Of a DNA stretch of 64,000 bases, positions 8,174 through 16,717 are shown one piece after another. The first letter of the stretch is position 1. The number at the start of each line of letters is the position of its first letter. The translations under genes and the position numbers were made by a program. The notes under the pieces were generated by a model. The model did no database searches, had not been told where the DNA came from, and saw only the letters and a list, made by a program, of their open reading frames with translations. Source of the DNA: JBGQOG01 sp052113705 (GTDB lineage Bacteria; Pseudomonadota; Alphaproteobacteria; Rhodobacterales; Rhodobacteraceae); contig NZ_JBGQOG010000011.1 of the NCBI RefSeq assembly GCF_052113705.1, positions 69,154-133,153 of the forward strand. Reading direction: 5' to 3'.

Positions 8174-9640
8174 TCAGAATGGGTTGCGCAGATAGAGCTG
8201 CGGTTCGGGCGGGGTGTCATGGTCATAGATCGGCCAGCCGAGGTAACGCACCACCGCCTCATTCACGATCCCGGCGTGGTGGCCGCGCACCATGGCGACG
8301 TGATGCTCAAAGCCGTTCTGCGTCACAAAACGCATCAGCTCGCGCAGGCGCGGCACCCGGCAGACGGCAATGCCGCCATCCATCGCGAAGGGGTCATCGG
8401 TAAACTCACCCTCCCCGAGATAGCATTTCACCCGGCCCGCGCGGTCATCGCTCGACAGCCGGAAGTAGGTCATCGGCCCCGGTTTCACCTTGCCCTTGAC
8501 CGCGCCAAAGCACTTCGAGCGGCCAATCGCCTCGCCCAGCACATCAAGCTCCGAAATCTCCGGCGTGTCGCCGATGAAACTCCGGGGGAAATTGCCGCAA
8601 TGGGTGCAGACGCAAAGATCGGGCACATCGGCGTAATTGTTGTTCCAATCGAGAATCGCCGGCGGCGCGCCCGAAGCGAGCGCGAGCGCATACATCGAAA
8701 TTGCCCCCATCACATCGACCTCACAGGCGGAGGGCATCAGCTCTTCGCCCATCATCGACATGGTGACGCAGGTGGCGCAGCCGAAATTATCTTGCAAACT
8801 GCGCCAGCACTGGATGGCCGAGGCATCGCAGCCGGTCTCGTCGATCCAGCGGTTCACGGCGAGGGTCCAGCGCGCCTGTTTGGTGATCTGCTCTTCGGTG
8901 ATATGCGCGGGAATGGTGCCATAAGCCTTGATCCTGGCCATTTTCGCGGCCAGATCCGGGTCATCGGCGGGAATGGCGGCGGCGGCCCCCATCATTTCGG
9001 ACAGATCCACCGTCACCACGGTGATCCCGGCGGCCTGCAAGAGTTTCTCGGAATAGCGCATGGTCTGGAACGCGCCGGTCCGCGCGCCAATCGCCCCGAT
9101 CCGCGCGCCGCGCAGCCCCCGCACCGTGCGGCAGAGGCGGCCGAAACGTTCAAGATCCGCGCCGAATTCGGCGCTGTCCACATCGCAGGTGTGGCTGGTG
9201 GTTTCGGTGAAGGGGATGCCGTATTGCCAGAAGTTGTTGGTCACCGAGATCTTGCCGCAAAAAGCGTCGCGGCGCGAATGCACATCAACCTTGTCGAGGC
9301 TGTCATTGCTCGCCTGCAACAGCACCGGCACTTTCAGTCCGGCGCGCTGCACCAGTTCGGCCACGGCAATCTCATCGCCGAAATTCGGCAGGCAGATGAC
9401 GAGCCCGTCGATCTGATCGGCATGGGCGCGGAAATGCGCGGCATAAAGATCAGCATCCGCAAGGCTTTGCACTGCGCCATTGGCTGTCGCCTCGAACGGC
9501 AGGGTGATCGCGCCATAGCCCAAGGCCTCCAGCTGCGCCAGCACCTGATCGCGGGCCTCGCGGCAGGGGGCGGGGCTGAAAAACGCCCGGCTTCCGATCA
9601 CCACACCCAGCGTGATCTTGCGGCGTATCGTCAATGTCAT
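8174..9640 (-). CDS. L-fucose/L-arabinose isomerase-like protein
   Basis: A 488-residue protein of the FucI/AraA-type ketol-isomerase superfamily. Recognisable segments are LVICLPNFGDEIAVAEL, VPVLLQASNDSLDKVD, GARIGAIGARTGAFQTMRYSE, and a C-terminal metal-site region with VMGAISMYALALASG and FVTQNGFEHHVAMVRGHH. Family enzymes use a divalent metal to interconvert aldose and ketose. The sequence is well diverged from textbook FucI or AraA, so the substrate is open. I placed the start at 9640, which has a GGAGG 5 nt upstream; the longer frame adds nine non-conserved residues. It is the first gene of the leftward operon and should perform the first cytoplasmic step after import by the divergent ABC system. 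Confidence 0.8.
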   Translation of the reverse strand: MTLTIRRKITLGVVIGSRAFFSPAPCREARDQVLAQLEALGYGAITLPFEATANGAVQSLADADLYAAHFRAHADQIDGLVICLPNFGDEIAVAELVQRAGLKVPVLLQASNDSLDKVDVHSRRDAFCGKISVTNNFWQYGIPFTETTSHTCDVDSAEFGADLERFGRLCRTVRGLRGARIGAIGARTGAFQTMRYSEKLLQAAGITVVTVDLSEMMGAAAAIPADDPDLAAKMARIKAYGTIPAHITEEQITKQARWTLAVNRWIDETGCDASAIQCWRSLQDNFGCATCVTMSMMGEELMPSACEVDVMGAISMYALALASGAPPAILDWNNNYADVPDLCVCTHCGNFPRSFIGDTPEISELDVLGEAIGRSKCFGAVKGKVKPGPMTYFRLSSDDRAGRVKCYLGEGEFTDDPFAMDGGIAVCRVPRLRELMRFVTQNGFEHHVAMVRGHHAGIVNEAVVRYLGWPIYDHDTPPEPQLYLRNPF

Positions 9641-10000
9641 CGCATCCTCCCAGAGCGGTCGCAGCACGGGCGGCGGTCGACGGGGCCGTTTGGCGTGCTG
9701 TCGACTCTCTCGCCTTTCGCTTACTTTCGATTGCTATCGAATTTTGATTTCTCCGGCAAGTGCCTTGCGCGGCCTGCGGGTCGAGAATATCCGAAATTCA
9801 GCCGCATATATCTGATAATTATACGAATAATTCAGGTTTGAGGTGTGTGGGCCCATCCTGATCTGAGCGTCATGCATTTGCGTTTTGTCAAAAAACGTCA
9901 TCAATCGAAAAGAAACATTGACACGAATCGTGGATAATCGTCACAAACGGAACCGGAGGAGCGGCCCCCAACCCCGGGGGCCATGTTGAGGGAGGATCCC
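9641..10000. promoter_or_regulatory. Divergent promoter region between isomerase operon and ABC transporter operon
   Basis: This 360-bp region is AT-rich in its middle (9789-9837) and carries both divergent promoters. The 9-mer TTTCGATTG occurs at 9725-9733 and in inverse orientation at 9902-9910, one copy near each operon, with further TTTCG/ATCGAA words around them (9715-9745). DeoR-family regulators often bind repeated TTTCG-type half-sites, and a DeoR gene closes the rightward operon, so these are candidate operators. I could not place a confident -35/-10 pair; TTGACA at 9918 lacks a well-spaced -10. Confidence 0.45.
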
Positions 10001-10957
10001 ATGAATCTGAAATCCGTTCATTTGAAGCGGCGCTTGCTGCTGTCTGCCCTGGCGCTGACGATGACCGGCGCGCTGCCGGGTCTGGCATCTGCCGCCGACA
10101 CCATCGCCATCATCACGCCCAGCCATGACAACCCGTTCTTCAAGGCCGAGGCCGATGGCGCGGCGGCCAAGGCGAAAGAGCTGGGCTATGACACCATGGT
10201 GCTGGTGCATGATGATGATGCCAACAAACAATCCGAGCTTTTTGACAGCGCGATTGCTGCCGGTGTGAAGGCGATCATTCTGGACAATGCCGGGGCGGAT
10301 GCTTCGGTGGCGGCCGTGCAAAAGGCCAAGGATGCGGGCATCCCGTCCTTCCTGATCGACCGTGAGATCACCGCGAGCGGCGTTGCTGTCAGCCAGATCG
10401 TCTCGAACAATTATCAGGGCGCGCAACTCGGGGCGGAAGAATTCGTCAAACTGATGGGCGAAAAGGGCAAATTTGCCGAGCTTTTGGGCAAGGAATCCGA
10501 CACCAACGCCGGGATCCGTTCCTCGGGCTATCACGATGTGATCGGCCAGTATCCGGATCTCGAGATGGTGGCGCAGCAGACCGCCAACTGGTCGCAGACC
10601 GAGGCCTATACGGTGATGGAATCCATTCTGCAGGCGCATCCTGACATCATGGGCGTGATTTCGGGCAATGACACGATGGCGATGGGCGCCTATGCGGCGC
10701 TTGAGGCGGCGGGCCGCAAGGATGTGATCGTGGTCGGCTTTGACGGCTCGAACGACGTGCGCGACTCGATCCAGAAGGGCGGCATCAAGGCCACCGTGCT
10801 GCAGCCTGCCTATGATCAGGCGCAGATGGCGGTGACCCAGGCCGATCAATACATCAAGACCGGCTCGACCGGGGTCGATGAAAAGCAGCTGATGGATTGC
10901 GTGCTGATCAATGGCGACAATGCGGCCAAGCTGGAAACCTTTGCGCTGAGCAACTGA
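10001..10957 (+). CDS. Sugar ABC transporter substrate-binding protein (ribose/RbsB type)
   Basis: This 318-residue protein has a Sec signal peptide (KRR, hydrophobic core, cleavage near GLASAAD). The mature part has the periplasmic binding protein type 1 fold of cluster B sugar binders: DTIAIITPSHDNPFFKAEA at the start, GVKAIILDNAGADA, FLIDREI, MGVISGNDTMAMGAYAALEA and IVVGFDGSNDVRDSIQKG. The start at 10001 is set by GGGAGGATCCC directly upstream. It captures the sugar in the periplasm and hands it to the downstream permease and ATPase. As first gene, followed by a strong hairpin, it is probably the most highly expressed of its operon. Confidence 0.93.
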   Translation: MNLKSVHLKRRLLLSALALTMTGALPGLASAADTIAIITPSHDNPFFKAEADGAAAKAKELGYDTMVLVHDDDANKQSELFDSAIAAGVKAIILDNAGADASVAAVQKAKDAGIPSFLIDREITASGVAVSQIVSNNYQGAQLGAEEFVKLMGEKGKFAELLGKESDTNAGIRSSGYHDVIGQYPDLEMVAQQTANWSQTEAYTVMESILQAHPDIMGVISGNDTMAMGAYAALEAAGRKDVIVVGFDGSNDVRDSIQKGGIKATVLQPAYDQAQMAVTQADQYIKTGSTGVDEKQLMDCVLINGDNAAKLETFALSN

Positions 10958-10974
10958 GGCCCTTCCGCCCGGAT

Positions 10975-11002
10975 CCGGCGCGCCCCGCTGCGGGCGCGCC
11001 GG
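10975..11002 (+). terminator. Intra-operon hairpin (attenuator or mRNA stabiliser) after the binding protein gene
   Basis: CCGGCGCGCCC at 10975-10985 and its exact complement GGGCGCGCCGG at 10992-11002 enclose a 6-base loop. It starts 18 bp after the binding-protein stop and 21 bp before the DUF2291 gene, with only a weak pyrimidine run after it. Such hairpins commonly protect or partly terminate the message so that binding protein exceeds membrane components. Confidence 0.65.
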
Positions 11003-11022
11003 TATCTTCTTCACGCGAGAGA

Positions 11023-11670
11023 ATGATGACCCGAATTGCCCTGATGGCGCTCTGCGCCCTGATCCCCTTTGGCCTTTCTGGCTGCAAGATCGTCAAGGAT
11101 ACCCCCACCGATCAGACCGCGGTGGCGGCCGATGCCAGCGGCGACACCACCCGCATCGCGAACCTGCTGGACGAGACCTTTGCGCCGAAACTGCTGCCGC
11201 ATCTGGCATCGGCCGCGGTCGATGTGCCGGTGCTGCGCGGCGCGGTGGCGGCGGGCCTTGATGCCGCCGGGGCGCAATATGGCAACCGCGGCGCGGGGGC
11301 GGGGTCGGCCTGGGCCTTTCCGCTGCGCGGTACCGGCAAGATCGTCGCCGCGAAACTCGACAGCCGCGCGCGCACGCTGGATCTCGACACGACGGGCGAT
11401 GGCGCGGCGGATCTGACGGTGCAGCTCGGCCCGGTGTTCAAGGGCACCAGCCTGCGCGATGTGGCGCCTTTCTTCGTCTTCACCGATTTCCGCGATCAGA
11501 TCGAATATGCCAAACTTGCGCGCGAGCTGAACGACAAAGTGGGCGGCCTTCTGGTGCTGCCCGAGGGTGATCCCACCGGCAAGACCCTGCGGTTTCTGGG
11601 CGCGCTCTCGCTGAAAACCGCCAATGATCCCTGGCTGGTGACCCCGGTCGAGATCGAGGTGCTGCCATGA
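11023..11670 (+). CDS. DUF2291 family lipoprotein, sugar ABC operon member
   Basis: The 215-residue protein begins with a lipoprotein signal ending in a lipobox (LSGC, Cys about residue 20), so it is probably lipid-anchored at the periplasmic face. The rest matches the DUF2291 pattern (FAPKLLPHLASAAVDVPVLR, then FFVFTDFRDQIEYAKLARELND near the C-terminus). Members are found between binding-protein and ATPase genes of ribose-type sugar operons; their biochemical role is not known to me. Two consecutive ATG codons (11023, 11026) follow a GAGAG. The stop overlaps the ATPase start in ATGA, so it is translated together with the transporter. Confidence 0.8.
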   Translation: MMTRIALMALCALIPFGLSGCKIVKDTPTDQTAVAADASGDTTRIANLLDETFAPKLLPHLASAAVDVPVLRGAVAAGLDAAGAQYGNRGAGAGSAWAFPLRGTGKIVAAKLDSRARTLDLDTTGDGAADLTVQLGPVFKGTSLRDVAPFFVFTDFRDQIEYAKLARELNDKVGGLLVLPEGDPTGKTLRFLGALSLKTANDPWLVTPVEIEVLP

Positions 11671-13211
11671 ACGCCCCCGCAGCCGCTGAGGCGCATCCCA
11701 TCGGGCTGAGCATCCGGGGCGGGGTCAAGGTCTACCCCGGCACCCGCGCGCTGAAGGGCGTGGATTTCGATCTGCGCATGGGCGCGGTGAATGTGCTGGT
11801 GGGCGAGAATGGCGCCGGCAAATCCACCATGATGCGGGTGGTGGCGGGGGTCGAGCAACTCACCGAAGGCCAGGTGCTGATGGGCGGGCGCGAGGTGCGC
11901 TTTCGCGACAAGGGCGATGCAGTAGCACATGGCATCGGCATTGTGTTTCAAGAGCTTAACCTCTTTCCCAACATGTCGGTGGCCGAGAATATCTTTGTGG
12001 GCCATGAGCCGGTGCGGGCGGGTGTCGACATTGACCGCGGCCTGCAACGCAGCCGCACCCGCGCGTTGATGAAACGGCTGGAGCAGGATATTGATCCCGA
12101 CACCACCTTGGGCCTGTTGCGCGTGGGCCAACAGCAGATTGTCGAGATTGCCAAGGCGCTCTCGCAAGACGCCAGGATCCTGATCCTCGATGAGCCGACA
12201 TCGGCACTGTCGGCGGCGGAGGTCGATATTCTCTTCCGGGTGATTGACGAGTTGAAGGCGCAGGGCGTCGGCATCGTCTATATCAGCCACCGTCTGGAAG
12301 AGCTGATCCGCGTGGGCGACTACATCACCGTGCTGCGGGACGGCGAAATCACCGGCGCGCGCCCGATGGCGGGGGTGGATATTCCCTGGATCGTGCGGGC
12401 GATGATCGGCGAAAATTCAAAGGATTACGGCCGCAAAACCGCGCCGGATCTGGGGCCGGAGGTGTTTCGCGCCGAAGAAATCTGCCTGCCGAAACTGGGT
12501 GGCGGCTACCGGGTGGACCATGTGTCGCTGCGCCTGCAGGCGGGCGAAATTCTGGGCATTTACGGGCTGATGGGCGCGGGGCGCACCGAGTTTCTGGAAT
12601 GCATCATGGCGCAGCACCCCGCCGCGACGGGGCGGTTCTTTGTCGAGGGCCAGGCGCTGACCGAACGCGATGTGGCGGGCCGGATCGCGCGCGGGATCGC
12701 GCTGGTGCCCGAGGACCGCAAGCGGGATGGCCTCGTGCAGATCATGGCGATCCGCGAGAACATCACCCTCTCGGCGCTGCAGCGTTTCGCGCGGCTCTTT
12801 CATCTCGATCTGGGGGCCGAGGCGGCGCGGGCGCGGGATTTCATCAAGGATCTGACCATCAAGGTGGCCAGCCCGGAAAATCCGGTCTCCTCGCTCTCGG
12901 GTGGCAATCAGCAAAAGGTGGTGATCGGCAAGGCGCTGATGACCGATCCCAAAATCTTGCTGCTCGACGAGCCGTCGCGCGGCATTGATATCGGCGCCAA
13001 GGCCGAGGTGTTCCGCCTGATGCGGCGTCTCGCGGCCGAGGGGCTGGGCATTATTTTCGTCACCTCCGATCTTGAAGAGGTGCTGCAGCTGTCCGACCGG
13101 ATTTTGGTGATGGCCGACGGTCAGGTCAGCGGTGAATTTCCTTCTGGTGCCGAAGCGTCTGACGTGATCGCCGCCGCCACCCCGAATGCCCGCAAGGACA
13201 GGATGTCATGA
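11667..13211 (+). CDS. Sugar ABC transporter ATP-binding protein (RbsA/MglA type, double NBD)
   Basis: A 514-residue tandem ATPase. The first domain has an intact Walker A (GENGAGKST), a Q-loop region and a variant signature (LRVGQQQIVEIAKAL), with Walker B ILILDEPTSALS. The second domain has the degenerate Walker A typical of this family (GLMGAGRTEF, lysine replaced by arginine) but a canonical signature LSGGNQQKVVIGKAL and Walker B ILLLDEPSRG. This asymmetry is normal for RbsA-like proteins. It powers import through the permease encoded next, with which it shares an ATGA overlap. Confidence 0.95.
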   Translation: MNAPAAAEAHPIGLSIRGGVKVYPGTRALKGVDFDLRMGAVNVLVGENGAGKSTMMRVVAGVEQLTEGQVLMGGREVRFRDKGDAVAHGIGIVFQELNLFPNMSVAENIFVGHEPVRAGVDIDRGLQRSRTRALMKRLEQDIDPDTTLGLLRVGQQQIVEIAKALSQDARILILDEPTSALSAAEVDILFRVIDELKAQGVGIVYISHRLEELIRVGDYITVLRDGEITGARPMAGVDIPWIVRAMIGENSKDYGRKTAPDLGPEVFRAEEICLPKLGGGYRVDHVSLRLQAGEILGIYGLMGAGRTEFLECIMAQHPAATGRFFVEGQALTERDVAGRIARGIALVPEDRKRDGLVQIMAIRENITLSALQRFARLFHLDLGAEAARARDFIKDLTIKVASPENPVSSLSGGNQQKVVIGKALMTDPKILLLDEPSRGIDIGAKAEVFRLMRRLAAEGLGIIFVTSDLEEVLQLSDRILVMADGQVSGEFPSGAEASDVIAAATPNARKDRMS

Positions 13212-14278
13212 GCATGAGCACGACCCAAACCACCGCTCCGGCGGGTTCCGCGCAGACCAATTGGCTGCTGCTGCTCTTGCGGCTGCGCACCTTTGTGGCG
13301 CTGATCCTTGTGCTGGTGTTTTTTTCGCTCGCGGCGCCGAATTTCCTGAGCATGGGCAATGCGGTGATCGTGTCGAAGCACGTGGCGCTGAATGCGTTTC
13401 TGGCCATCGGCATGACCTTTGTCATCATCACCGGCGGCATTGACCTTTCCGTTGGCTCCATCGTCGGGCTCTGCGCGATGGTGGCGGGTTGGCTGGTGCT
13501 TTACGGCATCAATCCGGGGCTCGGCTGGTCGGTGCAGTTCAACACGTTTGAAATCGCGCTGATCGTGATGGGGGTCGGGATCTTTGTGGGTCTGATCAAC
13601 GGCTTGCTGATCACCCGGCTGAATGTGGCACCCTTTATCGCCACCCTCGGCACGCTCTATGTCGCCCGTGGCGCGGCGCTTTTGTCCTCTGAGGGGCGGA
13701 CTTTTCCCAACCTCGGCGGCTCGGCCGAATACGGCTCGGCCAGCTTTCCGCTGATCGGCACCGGCAGCTTTCTGGGGGTGCCGCTGCCGATCCTGATACT
13801 GGTCGGCGTGGCCCTCGCGGCATCCTACATCGCCTATCGGACACCGCTGGGTCGCCATATCTATGCGGTGGGCGGCAATGAGCGCGGCGCGGCGCTGTCG
13901 GGGGTAAAGGTCAACCGGGTCAAGCTTTTCGTTTACATGTTCTCGGGCTTTTGCGCCGCCCTCGTCGGGCTGATCATCGCCTCGCAATTGCAGGCCGCGC
14001 ATCCGGCGACCGGCGAGACCTTTGAGCTGAACGCTATCGCGGCGGCGGTGCTGGGGGGCACCTCGATGTCGGGCGGGCGCGGGCGTGTCGGCGGCACGAT
14101 CATCGGTGCTTTCGTCATCGGCATCCTCTCGGACGGGCTGGTGATGATGGGGGTTTCCAGCTTTTGGCAAACGGTGATCAAAGGCGTGGTGATCATTGCC
14201 GCCGTGGTGATTGATCAGGCGCAAAGCCGGTTGCAGGCGCGCGTCGCGCTGGCGCAGGAGGCGGCGGCGGGCAAGTGA
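13208..14278 (+). CDS. Sugar ABC transporter permease (RbsC type)
   Basis: The 356-residue integral membrane protein has eight to ten hydrophobic segments and the BPD_transp_2 pattern: ALNAFLAIGMTFVIITGGID followed by LSVGSIVGL, INGLLITRLNVAPFIATLGT, YAVGGNERGAALSGVKV, and a late LNAIAAAVLGGTSMSGGRG loop that contacts the ATPase. It forms a homodimeric channel in the cytoplasmic membrane. The gene overlaps rbsA-type upstream by 4 nt. The downstream DeoR gene starts 173 bp later, so it may be read through or have its own promoter. Confidence 0.95.
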   Translation: MSMSTTQTTAPAGSAQTNWLLLLLRLRTFVALILVLVFFSLAAPNFLSMGNAVIVSKHVALNAFLAIGMTFVIITGGIDLSVGSIVGLCAMVAGWLVLYGINPGLGWSVQFNTFEIALIVMGVGIFVGLINGLLITRLNVAPFIATLGTLYVARGAALLSSEGRTFPNLGGSAEYGSASFPLIGTGSFLGVPLPILILVGVALAASYIAYRTPLGRHIYAVGGNERGAALSGVKVNRVKLFVYMFSGFCAALVGLIIASQLQAAHPATGETFELNAIAAAVLGGTSMSGGRGRVGGTIIGAFVIGILSDGLVMMGVSSFWQTVIKGVVIIAAVVIDQAQSRLQARVALAQEAAAGK

Positions 14279-14451
14279 CCGCGCCCGTCCCGCGGCGCAG
14301 GCTGCATCCTTTGCGCGGTGCCGCAGACATAAAGACGGTTTGCCAACCGGCTATGGCGCGCTTAAATGCTCCACGCGCGGGTCGCCCTGCGCGCGCCGCC
14401 CCCTTGACCCCCGCGCTGCGCGCCCCTCGCGCGGCGAGTTTGGAGTAGCCA

Positions 14452-15261
14452 TTGCAGATCAAGCCGCCTGCCACGCGTGACGATACCCTTGTGGGCCTGC
14501 TGTCCGAACCCCGGCGGCGGCGCATTCTGGAATGGATCGAAGAGGAAGGCTCGGCGCGGGTGCGCGAACTGGCGGCGGCCTTTCAGGTCTCGGAGGCGAC
14601 GATCCGGCAGGATCTGGATGCGCTGGAGAAAGAGGGGCTGATCACCCGCGAACATGGCGGTGCATTCCTGAACGCGCAGCCCGCGCAGGGCGGGCAGCTG
14701 GTGCTGCACCATCAGGAAAACATGGACAAAAAGCGCAAGATCGGCGCGCTGGCGGCCACGCTCGTCAAGGATGGCGACACGATCATTCTGGATGCGGGCA
14801 CCACAACCACCGAAGTCGCCACCCGGCTGGTCACCCGCCGCAATCTGACGGTGATCACCAATGCGCTGAACATTGCGGTTATTCTGGGCACGGTGCCGGG
14901 CTTTGCAGTGCACATGCCGGGCGGCCAGTTCAAGGCGCCGACCCTTTCGCTTTCGGGCGATAATGCGGTGGAGTATTTCGGCAATATCTTTGCCAACAAG
15001 CTGTTTCTGGCAACGGCCGGGGTGGGGCTTGATTCCGGGCTGACCTATCCGAGTTTCGCCGATCTGCAACTGAAAGAGGCGATGATCCGCGCCGCCTCCC
15101 GGGTCTATCTGGTGGCCGACAGCACCAAGATCAACCGTGCCTCCTTCACCCGGTTGGGGGCGCTGGAGGTGATCCATTCCTTCATCACCGATGACGGGAT
15201 CTCGGATGCCGAGGCCAAGGAATTTGAGCGCCGCGGGATTGAGCTGCTGATCGCCCGCTGA
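14452..15261 (+). CDS. DeoR family transcriptional regulator
   Basis: This 269-residue protein has an N-terminal DeoR helix-turn-helix (RRRRILEWIEEEGSARVREL, then VSEATIRQDLDALEKEGLITR, residues about 20-65). A DeoR-type effector domain follows with DGDTIILDAGTTTTEVATRL, the conserved LTVITNALNIA and a late LVADSTKI. Such domains sense phosphosugars. The initiation codon is TTG at 14452 with TGGAG 8 nt upstream; no ATG fits. Its place at the end of the sugar ABC operon makes it the likely repressor of both divergent operons, with the kinase or transketolase substrate as inducer (inference). Confidence 0.9.
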   Translation: MQIKPPATRDDTLVGLLSEPRRRRILEWIEEEGSARVRELAAAFQVSEATIRQDLDALEKEGLITREHGGAFLNAQPAQGGQLVLHHQENMDKKRKIGALAATLVKDGDTIILDAGTTTTEVATRLVTRRNLTVITNALNIAVILGTVPGFAVHMPGGQFKAPTLSLSGDNAVEYFGNIFANKLFLATAGVGLDSGLTYPSFADLQLKEAMIRAASRVYLVADSTKINRASFTRLGALEVIHSFITDDGISDAEAKEFERRGIELLIAR

Positions 15262-15409
15262 GGCATCGGGGCACCGGCGGTGCGTCTGGTCCGGCACTGG
15301 GCAGCGGCGGGCGCTGACGCCACGCCATGGGACCAGATCCGCCTTTTCGCACGAAACAATGCTGGCCTTTTGGGGCAGCCATGCCAGATTGCAGGGCAGG
15401 AGGCACATC

Positions 15410-16708
15410 ATGGACACAAAACCCCTGCGCGCCGGATTGTTCCTGTTGGTTTTGCTGGGATGCGGCAGCCCCTCCGTCGCGCCAACCATCGTCAGTGTCG
15501 GGCCTGACCCCGCCTTGCCCGCGCCGCAGACGCGCCTTCTGCCCACGCTGAACATTGCCCCCGCAACCGGCTGGCCGGAGGGTACCGCGCCGACGCCTGC
15601 GCCGGGGTTGGCGGTCAAGGCCTTCGCCACGGGTCTTGATCATCCGCGCTGGCTGGCCGTGCTGCCCAATGGCGATGTGCTGGTGGCCGAAAGCAACAAG
15701 CAAAAGCTGCCGGTGCAAGGGCTGCGCGGCTGGATCGAGCGGCAGGTGATGCGCCGCGCCGGGGCCGAGGTGGATAGTCCCGACCGCATCACCCTTTTGC
15801 GCGACACAGACGGGGATGGGGTGGCCGAGATGCAATCCGTGCTGTTGCAAGGGCTTACCTCTCCCTTCGGCATGGCGCTGGTGGGGGATGCGCTCTATGT
15901 CGCCAACACCGATGCGCTGATGCGGTTTCCCTATCGGCCGGGTGCGACGCAGATCACGGCGCCGGGCCGGAAAATTGTTGATCTGCCTGCCAATGCAACC
16001 AACCGTCACTGGACCAAGGGGCTGATCGCCGGGCCGGATGGCAAACTCTATGTCTCCGTCGGCTCGAACAGCGACCATGGTGACAATGGGATGGCGGCTG
16101 AGGAGAACCGCGCCGCGATCTGGGAGGTCGATCCGGCGACAGGCGCGGCGGGCATCTATGCCTCGGGTTTGCGCAATCCGGTGGGCATGGGGTTTGAGCC
16201 GACGACCGGCGCGCTCTGGACGGTGGTCAATGAACGCGATGAGCTGGGCAATGATCTGGTGCCGGACTATCTGACATCGGTGCAAAAGGACGGCTTTTAC
16301 GGCTGGCCCTATGTTTATTACGGCGACAGGCCGGACCCGCGTGTGCCGCAAACCGCGCCGGATCTCGTCGTGCGGGCGCTGCCGCCCGATTACGCGCTCG
16401 GCGCGCATGTGGCGCCGCTGGGGCTGGCTTTTGCCGCAGGGGCGCAGCTCGGGCCGCGCTATGAAGAAGGGGCCTTTGTGGGCGAACACGGCTCGTGGAA
16501 CCGGCGCCCGGCCAGCGGCTATGCCGTTGTTTTCGTGCCCTTCGAGGCGGGAAAGCCCAAGGGCACGCCGCAGGAGGTTCTGGGTGGATTTCGCACGCCC
16601 GGGGGTGAGGCGCGCGGGCGTCCGGCGGGGGTGGCCATCGCCGCAGATGGCGCGCTGCTGGTGGCGGATGATGTCGGCAACACGGTCTGGCGGGTGGCGC
16701 GCCCCTGA
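15410..16708 (+). CDS. PQQ-dependent sugar dehydrogenase (sorbosone/glucose dehydrogenase family), lipoprotein
   Basis: The 432-residue protein starts with a lipoprotein signal (LLVLLGC) and is predicted to sit in the periplasm. The mature part is a beta-propeller of the GSDH/L-sorbosone dehydrogenase family: LDHPRWLAVLPNGDVLVAES, LLRDTDGDGVAEMQSVLLQG, WTKGLIAGPDGKLYVSVGSN, ASGLRNPVGMGFEP and FVGEHGSWNRRPASGY. Family members oxidise aldoses with PQQ and pass electrons to the respiratory chain. The start at 15410 has GGAGG 6 nt upstream. It lies 148 bp after the DeoR gene on the same strand, so a link to the sugar locus is possible but not shown. Confidence 0.85.
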   Translation: MDTKPLRAGLFLLVLLGCGSPSVAPTIVSVGPDPALPAPQTRLLPTLNIAPATGWPEGTAPTPAPGLAVKAFATGLDHPRWLAVLPNGDVLVAESNKQKLPVQGLRGWIERQVMRRAGAEVDSPDRITLLRDTDGDGVAEMQSVLLQGLTSPFGMALVGDALYVANTDALMRFPYRPGATQITAPGRKIVDLPANATNRHWTKGLIAGPDGKLYVSVGSNSDHGDNGMAAEENRAAIWEVDPATGAAGIYASGLRNPVGMGFEPTTGALWTVVNERDELGNDLVPDYLTSVQKDGFYGWPYVYYGDRPDPRVPQTAPDLVVRALPPDYALGAHVAPLGLAFAAGAQLGPRYEEGAFVGEHGSWNRRPASGYAVVFVPFEAGKPKGTPQEVLGGFRTPGGEARGRPAGVAIAADGALLVADDVGNTVWRVARP

Positions 16709-16717
16709 GGGCCGCGC

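Noticed and set aside
7187..9841. 884-codon open frame on the plus strand
   Set aside because: It lies antisense to the transketolase and isomerase genes. The translation is His/Arg/Gly-rich without domains, an artefact of GC-rich codon third positions.
15262..15409. Terminator after the DeoR gene
   Set aside because: Only weak GC inverted repeats without a convincing stem or T-run could be found.
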